NCBI RefSeq assembly: GCF_009659625.1
Contig: NZ_VOIW01000004.1
Coordinates: 558,001 to 622,000 of the forward strand
DNA length: 64,000 nt
Source of the DNA: Pseudomonas haemolytica
GTDB taxonomy: Bacteria > Pseudomonadota > Gammaproteobacteria > Pseudomonadales > Pseudomonadaceae
Reading direction: 5' to 3'
The position numbers and the translations under genes were made by a program. Under the pieces are notes generated by a model, which saw nothing but the letters and a program-made list of their open reading frames with translations, did no database searches and was not told the DNA's origin. This document shows positions 7,336 through 15,266 of the stretch, one piece after another. Numbering within the stretch: the first letter of the stretch is position 1; every line of letters begins with the position of its first letter.

Positions 7336-8642
7336 GGTGTGATCACCTCGGCAAACGCTTGCTCGAGAATCTGCACGCCTTGGTTGATCTGCGCCGCAGT
7401 GATGGTCAGGGCCGGAAGAAATTTCAGCACCTGGTTATCGATGCCGGAGGTTTCAATGATCAGTCCATGTGCATAGGCGCGCGCAGCGACTTTTTGCGCG
7501 AGGCTCGCGTCCTCGAACTCGATACCCTTGAAGAACCCGCGCCCTTTCAGGCGGTTGGGCGCCTTGGCGGCGAAACCTGCGGACAACCTCTGCAGCGCAT
7601 CATGCAGTACGCCCGCCTTGGCCTTGAGCGCCTGCGTGAAACCCGCGTCGCTCCAATAGTGGTCTATCACCGCCTTGCCGGTGACGAACGCCAGGTTGTT
7701 GCCGCGAAACGTGCCGTTGTGCTCCCCCGGCTCCCACACATCCAGATGGGGCGCCAGCAACACCAGCGACATGGGCAAGCCGTAGCCGCTGATCGACTTG
7801 GACAACGTCACGATGTCTGGGGTAACGCCCAGGGCTTCGAAACTGAAGAAGTCACCCGTGCGCCCGCAGCCGGCCTGGATATCATCGATGATCAGCAGGA
7901 TGTCATGGGCCTGGGCGATGCGCTGCACGGCGTGTACCCAGGCAGCCGAGGCACTGTTCACACCGCCCTCGCCCTGCACGGTTTCCAGCACGATGGCCGC
8001 CGGCTTGTCGATGCCACTGCCGCTGCGCAACATCCTGTCCAGGTACAGCGAAGTGTCCACGCTGTCGCCGAAGTAGCCGTCATAGGGCATGAACGTGACA
8101 TTGCTCAGGGTCACGCCGGCGCCGGCTCGCTTACGCGGGTTGCTGGTCAGGGCCAGGCTGCCCAGGGACATGCCATGGAAGGCATTGGTAAACGCTACGA
8201 TGTTCTGGCGCCCGGTGTACTTGCGCGCCAGCTTGATCGCCGCCTCTACCGCATTGGTGCCGGTGGGGCCGGGGAACTGCACTTTGTAACGCAGGTTGCG
8301 TGGGGCCAGCACCTGTTCTTCGAATGCGGTGAGGAAGGCTTTCTTGGCAGTTGTCTTGAAATCCAGGCCGTGGGTGATGCCGTTTTGCGCAATGTAGTCG
8401 AGCAGCGCGGCCTTTAATACCGGGTTGTTATGCCCGTAGTTCAAGGCACCGGCACCGCTGAAAAAGTCGATGAACAGCTGACCTTGCTCACTGGTCAGCG
8501 TCGAACCCTCAGCGGTATGGAACGTGTCGGTAAAGTCCCGGCAATAAGAGCGTACGTTGGACTCTTTAAGCTCGAATATATCCAGGGGTTGTTGCAGCTC
8601 AGGCACTGCCTGCGCCAATGAGTAATTCAGCGTAGCCGTCAT
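7332..8642 (-). CDS. Diaminobutyrate--2-oxoglutarate aminotransferase-like enzyme
   Basis: A class III PLP aminotransferase of 436 aa that probably converts aspartate semialdehyde to L-2,4-diaminobutyrate with glutamate as amino donor (EctB/Dat/PvdH/RhbA group). The sequence has FIDFFSGAGALNYGHNNP near residue 60, VQFPGPTGTNAVEAAIKLAR (PLP phosphate region), AFHGMSLGSLALTSNP, the IIDDIQAGCGRTGDFFSFE aspartate, and the PLP lysine in DIVTLSKSISGYGLPMSL. These are signatures of the diaminobutyrate group rather than general ornithine aminotransferases. It is the first gene of a tight leftward operon with GNAT, N-hydroxylase and exporter, which makes precursor supply its likely job. The ribosome site is weak (GGTAC). 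Confidence 0.88.
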   Translation of the reverse strand: MTATLNYSLAQAVPELQQPLDIFELKESNVRSYCRDFTDTFHTAEGSTLTSEQGQLFIDFFSGAGALNYGHNNPVLKAALLDYIAQNGITHGLDFKTTAKKAFLTAFEEQVLAPRNLRYKVQFPGPTGTNAVEAAIKLARKYTGRQNIVAFTNAFHGMSLGSLALTSNPRKRAGAGVTLSNVTFMPYDGYFGDSVDTSLYLDRMLRSGSGIDKPAAIVLETVQGEGGVNSASAAWVHAVQRIAQAHDILLIIDDIQAGCGRTGDFFSFEALGVTPDIVTLSKSISGYGLPMSLVLLAPHLDVWEPGEHNGTFRGNNLAFVTGKAVIDHYWSDAGFTQALKAKAGVLHDALQRLSAGFAAKAPNRLKGRGFFKGIEFEDASLAQKVAARAYAHGLIIETSGIDNQVLKFLPALTITAAQINQGVQILEQAFAEVITP

Positions 8643-8924
8643 ATCAGGTACCGTTTATCAATCCAATTGAATGGACTTCCAACAGGTAGAGCTATTTCCC
8701 AGTGGCCATGTAGCGAATGCTGAGAAGACTTTAATCCTTGAAGTCCGCATGCAACTTTTCATCCAATGAAACATGACCCGCTCTGTTGGCCAGCAGGAAC
8801 AATGACGTCTTTCGCCTATTAAACTAGCAGCAATTACTCCCTGAGCAACTGAATATAAATTCATATGCTTATGACGCATTTCAACCGGTCGGCGATGGTA
8901 TCGATGGATACCATCGCCATGGGG
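8643..8924. other. Intergenic region with the promoter of the diamino-acid cluster
   Basis: About 280 bases between the anti-sigma gene end and the aminotransferase start. The part near 8840-8880 is AT-rich and probably carries the leftward promoter. Short frames here have no support. A perfect inverted repeat at 8891-8918 is listed separately. No clear Fur or PvdS box was seen. Confidence 0.4.
8891..8918. terminator. Perfect 12-bp inverted repeat after the anti-sigma gene
   Basis: Arms GGCGATGGTATC and GATACCATCGCC with a 4-base loop (GATG). It begins 6 bases past the stop codon of the leftward gene ending at 8925, the position of a terminator, but there is no T-run on either strand. It could be a non-classical terminator, an mRNA-stabilising hairpin, or an operator for the cluster transcribed from 8642. 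Confidence 0.45.
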
Positions 8925-9479
8925 TCAGTGAGGCTGCAATGCCTTGAGCCGCTCCTCGAGGTTCTGTGCAGGAAAGCGTTTTTGCAACTCGGCGAGTTTT
9001 GCCGTCGCTGCCGCGTCATCGCCTGCCTTGCGCAGACGCAACACCTCCTGCAAACCCTGCTCGAGCGGTTGCGGCACAGCGCGCTTGGCCATGTTGGCTT
9101 GGGGCAAGGCATCGCTGCTCATTTCGGCACTGAACGATTCGACGCGTGGCGGCGCGCTCATAGGTGCAGGTGCAGGCGCAGAAAACGTAGCCGGGGCAGC
9201 CAGGCGCGTGTTCGGCGCGTGCTCAAGCTCGCTGGTGCGCGTGACCACACCCACCAGCAACGCCACACCGGCAACGCTGGCGAAAGCCATTTGCCAACGC
9301 GGTTGCTGGCACGCGCGCAGCCAGCGTTGCCACAGGTTGGGCGAAGGTTTTGGTGCCTCGCGGTGGGCGGTGGCCAAAATGAACGCGTCCAGTGACGCCG
9401 GTGGCTCGCCGCTGCTGTGTTGACGAAAGTGCTGGATCAGCTCGTCGTCGGTGTCCGGAGCATGTTTGGAGTCGTTCAT
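8925..9479 (-). CDS. Probable membrane anti-sigma factor
   Basis: A 184-aa protein with one membrane helix (MAFASVAGVALLVGVVT, about residues 68-85), a short cytoplasmic N-terminal part (MNDSKHAPDTDDELIQHF), a proline/alanine-rich spacer and a charged C-terminal helix pair (LEQGLQEVLRLRKAGDDA ... LQKRFPAQNLEERLKAL). Its start overlaps the stop of the ECF sigma gene by 4 bases, the classic arrangement for a sigma factor and its anti-sigma factor. No ZAS zinc motif is visible, so the assignment rests on position and topology. Confidence 0.65.
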   Translation of the reverse strand: MNDSKHAPDTDDELIQHFRQHSSGEPPASLDAFILATAHREAPKPSPNLWQRWLRACQQPRWQMAFASVAGVALLVGVVTRTSELEHAPNTRLAAPATFSAPAPAPMSAPPRVESFSAEMSSDALPQANMAKRAVPQPLEQGLQEVLRLRKAGDDAAATAKLAELQKRFPAQNLEERLKALQPH

Positions 9480-10048
9480 GCGGGTATCTCCTCGGCCAGC
9501 AGGCGGCGCAGTTTCTGCTGGGCGTAGCGCAGGCGGCTTTTTACGGTTTCCAGCGGGGTGCCGGTGAGGGCGGCGATTTGCGGTACTTCGAGCTCGCCGT
9601 GCAGGCGCAGCAGGAAGACTTCGCGCTGGTCTTCGGGCAGGTCTTGCAGGGCGGCGTCGAGGCGCGCCTGGTCGCGGCTCAGGCTCAGTTGCTGCTCGGG
9701 GCCGGCGCTGCTGTCGGGTTGGGCGTGCAGCTGTTCATCGTAGCTGTCGTGCAAGGGGTTGTGGATGCCGTGCTTGCGCCAGTGGTCGATGAGGCGGTTG
9801 CGGGCGATCTGGAACAGCCACGTACGAAAACTCGCCCGGCCCTGTGGCTGGGTGTTGCTGCGGATCAGGCTGAGCCAGGTGTCCTGGTAGATTTCTTCGG
9901 CCAGCTCTGCCTTGTTGCTCAGGGACATGAGGAAGCGGTACAGGCCTTGGCGGTGACGCGTGTACAGGGCTTCAAATGCGCCAGCTTCACCGGTTCGGTA
10001 GCGGGCCAGTAGCGATTCGTCGCTGGGTGAGTCGTCTGGAACGGCCAT
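9476..10048 (-). CDS. ECF-type RNA polymerase sigma factor
   Basis: A 190-aa group IV sigma factor. Region 2 reads FEALYTRHRQGLYRFLMSL ... AEEIYQDTWLSLI ... RASFRTWLFQIARNRLIDHWR, and region 4 reads LDAALQDLPEDQREVFLLRL ... EVPQIAALTGTPLETVKSRLRYA, a helix-turn-helix for -35 recognition. It binds core RNA polymerase and directs it to a small regulon; the likely partner is the membrane protein encoded immediately after it. The VWA lipoprotein gene lies upstream in the same direction, across a REP hairpin at 10091-10116, and may be its target or co-transcribed. Confidence 0.9.
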   Translation of the reverse strand: MAVPDDSPSDESLLARYRTGEAGAFEALYTRHRQGLYRFLMSLSNKAELAEEIYQDTWLSLIRSNTQPQGRASFRTWLFQIARNRLIDHWRKHGIHNPLHDSYDEQLHAQPDSSAGPEQQLSLSRDQARLDAALQDLPEDQREVFLLRLHGELEVPQIAALTGTPLETVKSRLRYAQQKLRRLLAEEIPA

Positions 10049-10090
10049 GTAGGTGGCGAACTCCTTTTGTCAGCCGAAGCAGGATCAAGT

Positions 10091-10116
10091 GTGGGAGGGG
10101 GCTTGCTCCCTCCCAC
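10091..10116. repeat. Single REP hairpin
   Basis: GTGGGAGGG / CCCTCCCAC stem around GCTTGCTC, the core of Pseudomonas fluorescens-type REP sequences. It lies between the VWA gene and the ECF sigma gene and may reduce read-through. Confidence 0.8.
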
Positions 10117-10140
10117 ATTTGAACATTGTTGTGGGCGAGA

Positions 10141-11769
10141 TCAGTGTTTGAGGCTCTGGGCCAACTCCACCAGTTGCACGAATTCATTGCGCAGGCCGAA
10201 CGGATCATCGCCGCGGGCCGAGCGGGCGAGTGTGGCGGTGTCCTGCAAACTCATGCTGCCAGTGTAGCGGCCATCGCCCTTGAGCTGTTGGGCGAAGGCA
10301 GCCACGGCGGCCGAGAAGCGCAGGTCGTCGCTGGCCGGGGTGGACTGGTTGGCGATAGGACGTTCGATCAATTGGCTGTTGCCGCCCGCTGCGGGCTTGT
10401 AGCGCACCCGTAGCATCGCCAGCTCGACGGATTTGCCGTCGGCCGTCGGCGCATTGGCATAGCGCAACGGCTCCAACCAACCCTTCTCGCCCTTGGGCAC
10501 GATTTCGTACAGCGCGGTCACCGTATGCCCGGCGCCGATTTCGCCGGCATCGACCTTGTCGTTGTTGAAATCCTCACGCTTCAATGCGCGGTTTTCATAG
10601 CCCAGCAGGCGGTATTCGCTGACTTGGGCGGGGTTGAATTCCACCTGCAATTTCACATCCCGGGCGACCACGGCCAGGGTCGAGCTGAGTTGCTCCACCA
10701 GCACCTTGCGCGCTTCACGCAGGTTGTCGATGTAGGCGTAGTTACCGTCGCCTGCGTCGGCCAGTTGCTCCATCAGGTGTTCGTTGTAGTTATCCACACC
10801 AAAGCCGAGGGTGGTCAGGGACACGCCGCTTTTGCGCTGCTCGACCGCCATTTGCTTGAGGCTGTCGAAGTCGCTGATGCCCACGTTGAAGTCGCCGTCG
10901 GTGGCCAGCAGGATGCGGTTGATACCCTTGTCGATAAAGCCTTCGCGGGCCATCTGGTAGGCCATTTCGATGCCGGAGGCGCCTGCGGTGGAGCCGCCGG
11001 CAGTGAGTTGGTCGATGGCGTTGCGGATCTTGCTTTTGTCACGCCCGGAGGTGGGCTTGAGCACCACGCGGGATTCACCGGCATACACCACCAATGACAC
11101 ACGGTCCTGATCGCGCAGTTGATCCACCAGCAATTTCAGCGTGCTTTTCACCAGCGGCAAGCCCTCGCGGCGGTCCATGGAGCCGGACACGTCCACCAGG
11201 AACACCAGGTTCGCGGGGGCAAGATCCGCCACGGCGCGGTCGGAGGCCTTGATGCCGATGCGCAACAGCTTCGTGCGTGGGTTCCACGGCGTGGCGGCGA
11301 GCTCGGTGGTCACGCCAAAGGGTGAACCGTCGGTGGGCAATGCGTAGTGGTAGGGAAAGTAGTTGAGCATTTCCTCCAAGCGCACAGCACCTTCGGGCGG
11401 CAGACTGCCTTGGTTGAGGAAGCGTCTTACGTTGGCGTAGCTGCCGGTATCGACATCGACGCTGAAGGTGGACACCGGCATTTCAGCGACGCGATGCACC
11501 GGGTTATCCGGCAGGTTGGCGTATTGCTCGCGGGGTTCGCTGCGCAGATCCAGGGTCGCCCTCTCCTGCATTTGCATCGGTGCCGGCATGGCCATGCGCT
11601 TGGCGAAAGTGGCCGGTACCGGCGCGCTTTGCAGTTCAGCGACGGGCGGCGGTTCAACAGGCTTGGCGACATCAGGGGAAGACGACAGCCCACACCCGGC
11701 CAGCGCTACCAGCAGGGTAACGGCAAAGCCTTGGGCAGCAGGACGCAGCAAGAGCAGAGGGCGGGACAT
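10141..11769 (-). CDS. VWA-domain lipoprotein (YfbK-like)
   Basis: An envelope protein of 542 aa. ATG 11769 is chosen because it begins a lipoprotein signal (MSRPLLLLRPAAQGFAVTLLVALAGC); the open frame runs further upstream to 11841 without meaning. An N-terminal region with PVSTFSVDVDTGSYANVRRFL and LEEMLNYFPYHYALP is typical of YfbK-type proteins. The von Willebrand A domain has an intact metal site: LVFLVDVSGSMD (D-x-S-x-S), T in the middle, and ILLATDGDFNVG. The C-terminal part (SEYRLLGYENR ... ALYEIVPKGE) matches the DUF3520-like tail. The family function is unclear; VWA domains mediate protein contacts. The following genes encode an ECF sigma and anti-sigma factor. Confidence 0.88.
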   Translation of the reverse strand: MSRPLLLLRPAAQGFAVTLLVALAGCGLSSSPDVAKPVEPPPVAELQSAPVPATFAKRMAMPAPMQMQERATLDLRSEPREQYANLPDNPVHRVAEMPVSTFSVDVDTGSYANVRRFLNQGSLPPEGAVRLEEMLNYFPYHYALPTDGSPFGVTTELAATPWNPRTKLLRIGIKASDRAVADLAPANLVFLVDVSGSMDRREGLPLVKSTLKLLVDQLRDQDRVSLVVYAGESRVVLKPTSGRDKSKIRNAIDQLTAGGSTAGASGIEMAYQMAREGFIDKGINRILLATDGDFNVGISDFDSLKQMAVEQRKSGVSLTTLGFGVDNYNEHLMEQLADAGDGNYAYIDNLREARKVLVEQLSSTLAVVARDVKLQVEFNPAQVSEYRLLGYENRALKREDFNNDKVDAGEIGAGHTVTALYEIVPKGEKGWLEPLRYANAPTADGKSVELAMLRVRYKPAAGGNSQLIERPIANQSTPASDDLRFSAAVAAFAQQLKGDGRYTGSMSLQDTATLARSARGDDPFGLRNEFVQLVELAQSLKH

Positions 11770-11990
11770 GGGCTGAACCTCGTGAATGAATGATCCGTTC
11801 AACAGATCAGACGTAATGCAGCCCTGGTACGGGTTAAACACGGGCGTTTCTTTCGATCACCGCGTCACACCTCGAGATATAACCCGTTGAACCTGATATG
11901 ACGCCAAACCACTGAGTGAAGGTCCGCCTCCATGTCAGAACAGTCTATTTTTTTCTGTCTTCGGGAGGCTTTTCAATCAGGGAAACCGCG

Positions 11991-14204
11991 ATGACCTCCG
12001 TAAACAACAACCTCACACACCGCTATGACCCGCCCTCATTCGCCCAACGGCCCAGCTATGCCGAGGCCTTTTCAGACAAGCCCTCCTACACCACCGAGAA
12101 AGCGGCAGAGCAAATCACCCGAACGGGCTACCGTTGGAAAGAGCGTAACCAAGACGGCACCACCCCTATCTCCTATCGCTTTTTCAAACCCTCGCAAGCC
12201 ACCTACAACACACCCGCCGGCGCTAACGAGTTCTCCCCATCTCAAAAAGAGCAGGCCAGGCGCACCATGCAGGCTTGGGCAGATGTTGCCAATATCGCCT
12301 TCACTGAAAATGCACCCCATGCCAAAGGGCAACTTTTACTGGGCAACGACCCGCACACCGGCCTGGCGGGATATGCGTCTTATCCAGGCATCTACAGCGA
12401 CGGCACACAAGCCTGGCTCGCGTCAGATGGTACGAATCGCCCCTTCACTCACGGTAGTCTCGGCCGGTATGTGCTGGCCCATGAGATCGGCCACACCCTT
12501 GGGCTTATGCATCCTGGCAAATACAACAATGGCGGCAGTTACGCTGATAACGCCAGCTACGCCGAGGACAATCGTGCCTACAGCCTGATGAGTTACTGGT
12601 GGGCAGGCCATCTCGGTCATGATCACAACAAGAACGGCCAAACCCACTATGCCAGCGCGCCGCTGATGGACGACATCACCGCCATCCAAAAGCTCTACGG
12701 TGCCAATTTCAAAACCCGCGACACCGACACGGTCTACGGCTTCAACTCCACTGCCGGGCGTGACTTCCTCAGCCTTAACTCACCCGACGACGCGCCGGTG
12801 TTCAGCGTGTGGGATGGAGGCGGCAACGACACCCTGGATTTTTCGGGGTTTTATCAGGACCAGACCATCAACCTGAAGGCTGAACATTTCTCCGATGTCG
12901 GCGGCATGAAAGGCAACGTCTCCATTGCCAAAGGCGTGACGCTGGAAAATGCCATCGGCGGCACGGGCGCTGATCGACTTATCGGCAACCACGCCGATAA
13001 TCGCCTGACCGGTGGCCTGGGCCGGGACATGCTTACCGGTGGGCTCGGCAAGGATACGTTCGTCTATAACAACGCCAGCGAGTCCACCGAACAACGCCCG
13101 GACCTGATTACCGATTTCACCAGCGGGCAGGACAAGATCGATGTGTCCGCCGCGCTGCAGGCCGCCGGTATCAAGGACCCGCACTTTGTCCGCCGTTTCA
13201 GCGGCCGGCCGGGCGAGGCGTTGCTCGGCTATGACCCGCGCACACGCCAACACAGCCTGGCCATTGACCTGAACGGTTCCGGCCAAGCCGACCTGTATGT
13301 CGTAAGCCAAGGGCTAATCAAGCCTGGAGACGTGATCAGCCAAGCCTCCCTACCCGACAGTGCACCAACCCCGCCCATTCAGCTCACGCCTCAACCGCTA
13401 GGCCCGCAACCGCCCTCGCTACCGATTAAGGCACTGCACAAGCGACACACCACGCCAGTCACCGTGCCGCAACAAGCGCCCTTTTCCTTGCAGAATCACG
13501 CCAGCGCATCCCTCAAAGGCACGCCGATGCATGCAGCGGCCAGGGCCGTGGGCAGTATTCGCGAAGTGAGCGTCACACGTGACTCATGGGGCTACGAGCG
13601 CGTGCATTCCCGCGCATTGGGTACCGGCTCGCTGATCAACAATGGCAACAGCGTGTTGACCAACCAACATGTGCGCGACGCGCTGGCCAGGGGCAGCAAG
13701 CTCGAGCTTTGGCTGGGTTATGAACAAGACAACAGCGGCCGGATGAAGGTAGGGCGCAAAGTGCCGTTGGACCCCAAGCCGCTCAGTGGGGATGCCCGGC
13801 TGGACTATGCCGAGCTGCGTGTCGACTTGCCTGCCCAAGAGCGAAAGACCTTGGCCGAGCAGTTCCCGCCCCTCACGTTGGCCGCCCACCCACACGCATC
13901 GCCTGGGCAGAAAGTCTTTATGCCCAACCATGGGCAAGAGGCCCTCGGCATTTCATTTCTAAATACCAAGGGCCAACCCACCACACTCAAGGGATACGAC
14001 CAGGACAGCCCTTATCAGGGCACGGTCTACCACGATGCCTTCAAGAAACCCGGCACCTCCGGTTCACCGCTGATCAGCGTCGATACGGGCGAGATCGTTG
14101 CCTTGCACAACGGCACCATCGGCACCAACGTCAACGGGCACCGTGACTCCATGGGCACGGCCACCCGCATCGACCTGATTCAACAGCACCGTCGTCAGAG
14201 GTGA
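11991..14204 (+). CDS. Serralysin-type zinc metalloprotease fused to a trypsin-like serine protease
   Basis: A 737-aa protein with two complete-looking protease domains. I use ATG 11991 because serralysins begin just before the (Y/R)D motif seen here as LTHRYDPPSF; the frame extends to 11916. Domain 1: zinc motif H164-E165-I-G-H168-T-L-G-L-M-H174, Met-turn at M200 (SLMSYW), then RTX calcium repeats (about 323-357, GGTGADRLIG, GGLGRDMLTG, GGLGKDTFVY) and the serralysin C-terminal beta part (DLITDFTSGQDKIDVSA, IDLNGSGQADLYV). A proline-rich linker (about 455-500) follows. Domain 2 has a trypsin/V8-like triad: H560 (LTNQHV), D605 (RLDYAEL) and S690 (PGTSGSPLI). Ordinary AprA ends near domain 1 with its type I secretion signal, so the fusion buries that end. 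No aprDEF or inhibitor gene is adjacent. Confidence 0.85.
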   Translation: MTSVNNNLTHRYDPPSFAQRPSYAEAFSDKPSYTTEKAAEQITRTGYRWKERNQDGTTPISYRFFKPSQATYNTPAGANEFSPSQKEQARRTMQAWADVANIAFTENAPHAKGQLLLGNDPHTGLAGYASYPGIYSDGTQAWLASDGTNRPFTHGSLGRYVLAHEIGHTLGLMHPGKYNNGGSYADNASYAEDNRAYSLMSYWWAGHLGHDHNKNGQTHYASAPLMDDITAIQKLYGANFKTRDTDTVYGFNSTAGRDFLSLNSPDDAPVFSVWDGGGNDTLDFSGFYQDQTINLKAEHFSDVGGMKGNVSIAKGVTLENAIGGTGADRLIGNHADNRLTGGLGRDMLTGGLGKDTFVYNNASESTEQRPDLITDFTSGQDKIDVSAALQAAGIKDPHFVRRFSGRPGEALLGYDPRTRQHSLAIDLNGSGQADLYVVSQGLIKPGDVISQASLPDSAPTPPIQLTPQPLGPQPPSLPIKALHKRHTTPVTVPQQAPFSLQNHASASLKGTPMHAAARAVGSIREVSVTRDSWGYERVHSRALGTGSLINNGNSVLTNQHVRDALARGSKLELWLGYEQDNSGRMKVGRKVPLDPKPLSGDARLDYAELRVDLPAQERKTLAEQFPPLTLAAHPHASPGQKVFMPNHGQEALGISFLNTKGQPTTLKGYDQDSPYQGTVYHDAFKKPGTSGSPLISVDTGEIVALHNGTIGTNVNGHRDSMGTATRIDLIQQHRRQR

Positions 14205-14227
14205 CGCGGTTTATGGGTTGCCGCTGA

Positions 14228-14878
14228 TCAGTCGGTGCCGTACTTGGGGTTACGCGGGCCGTACAGAATCCCGGTGCGTTGCCCTGCCGACAGCAACCGC
14301 GCACTGGTGATACCGGCAATCGGATGCGCCGCATCGGTGGAACTGTTGATCACCTGCTTGACCGCTGCCGTGATCAGCATGCCCACCAGGCCGCCGCCAT
14401 TGTTGTTGCCTTCCTCGCTGGAAGCCCGTGCCGAACCGGTCCACAAGGTGGTGCCGGTGCGCAGGTCCACCAGCTTGGCCGAGGCCGTCACCGAGGTGTC
14501 GCTGGAGATCAGCATGTACTGGGTGCCGTACTGGCTGATAGTGATGTACAACGCCGCGTCCGCACCAAAGATCTCGTGCAGCTTGGCCGGCAGTACGGCC
14601 TGGATGTCGTTGGCGGTGGTCAGGCCGTTCTGGCGAAAGGTTTCATCCACCAGGGCAATCGGCATCACGTAGTAGCCGGCTTCGGCCAACGGGTACGTCA
14701 CCTGCGATACCAGGCTGTAGGACGCCTGCACTTCCGGCGACTCATTGATCGGTGGCAGTACCAGGATCGACTTGGGTCGTGCCTGCTTGTACGCCGTGTA
14801 ATCAATGGTCTTGGGCGCTGCGCAACCGCCGAGCAACGCCAGGGCCAGCAAGGCGCCGGTGAGTTTTAACAGGCTCAT
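14228..14878 (-). CDS. DUF799 / GNA1162-type lipoprotein
   Basis: A 216-aa lipoprotein: signal and lipobox in MSLLKLTGALLALALLGGCA. The mature part begins with KQARPKSILVLPPINES, an anticodon-binding-like alpha/beta fold seen in TolB-N/CsgG relatives, and includes ADAALYITISQYGTQYMLI. DUF799 (GNA1162) proteins are outer-membrane lipoproteins of unknown function. Its start overlaps the stop of the DUF4810 gene by 4 bases, and the CsgG-like gene is upstream; this three-gene set recurs as a unit in proteobacteria, implying an envelope complex. Confidence 0.85.
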   Translation of the reverse strand: MSLLKLTGALLALALLGGCAAPKTIDYTAYKQARPKSILVLPPINESPEVQASYSLVSQVTYPLAEAGYYVMPIALVDETFRQNGLTTANDIQAVLPAKLHEIFGADAALYITISQYGTQYMLISSDTSVTASAKLVDLRTGTTLWTGSARASSEEGNNNGGGLVGMLITAAVKQVINSSTDAAHPIAGITSARLLSAGQRTGILYGPRNPKYGTD

Positions 14879-15237
14879 TTAGTGGCGACTCCGGTCTTGG
14901 CGTTTTTCAGCAGAAAGTCCATGTACGCAGCGGACTCAGGGAACAGTGCCTTCTCGGTGCGTAACTCCTGCACCATCTGGTCGTCCTTGCCCATGGTCAT
15001 GTACAGCATGCCCAGGTGCGCGTGGTAGCCCGGCGGTGCCTTGCGGCCACTGGCGTTGATCTTTTGCAGGTCACGCTCCAGTGCTTCCACCTGCGCTTCC
15101 TTGGGCTCGCCCTTGAAGTATTCGTATACCTGCGGCTGGTAACTTTCCCATTGATAAAGGGGCTGGGGCGCCGTCTGGCACCCCGCTACCGCTGCGATTG
15201 CTGTCAGCGTCAGCGCCAACTTCACTGCCTTGCTCAT
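14875..15237 (-). CDS. DUF4810-family lipoprotein
   Basis: A 120-aa lipoprotein (MSKAVKLALTLTAIAAVAGC). The mature chain has LYQWESYQPQVYEYFKGE and two helical, TPR-like stretches ending ESAAYMDFLLKNAKTGVATK, the hallmark of DUF4810. It is the middle gene of the CsgG-DUF4810-DUF799 operon and probably acts with them at the outer membrane. Confidence 0.85.
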   Translation of the reverse strand: MSKAVKLALTLTAIAAVAGCQTAPQPLYQWESYQPQVYEYFKGEPKEAQVEALERDLQKINASGRKAPPGYHAHLGMLYMTMGKDDQMVQELRTEKALFPESAAYMDFLLKNAKTGVATK

Positions 15238-15266
15238 CCGTGTACTGCTCCTTGAGGTGTTGCTGA

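Noticed and set aside
7359..8417. Long plus-strand open frame opposite the diaminobutyrate aminotransferase
   Set aside because: It is the antisense of a well-supported gene in GC-rich DNA; the product is an Arg/Gln/Val-rich string without motifs.
4877..8642. Ectoine biosynthesis
   Set aside because: An EctB-like aminotransferase and a GNAT are present, but there is no ectoine synthase, and an N-hydroxylase and exporter point elsewhere.
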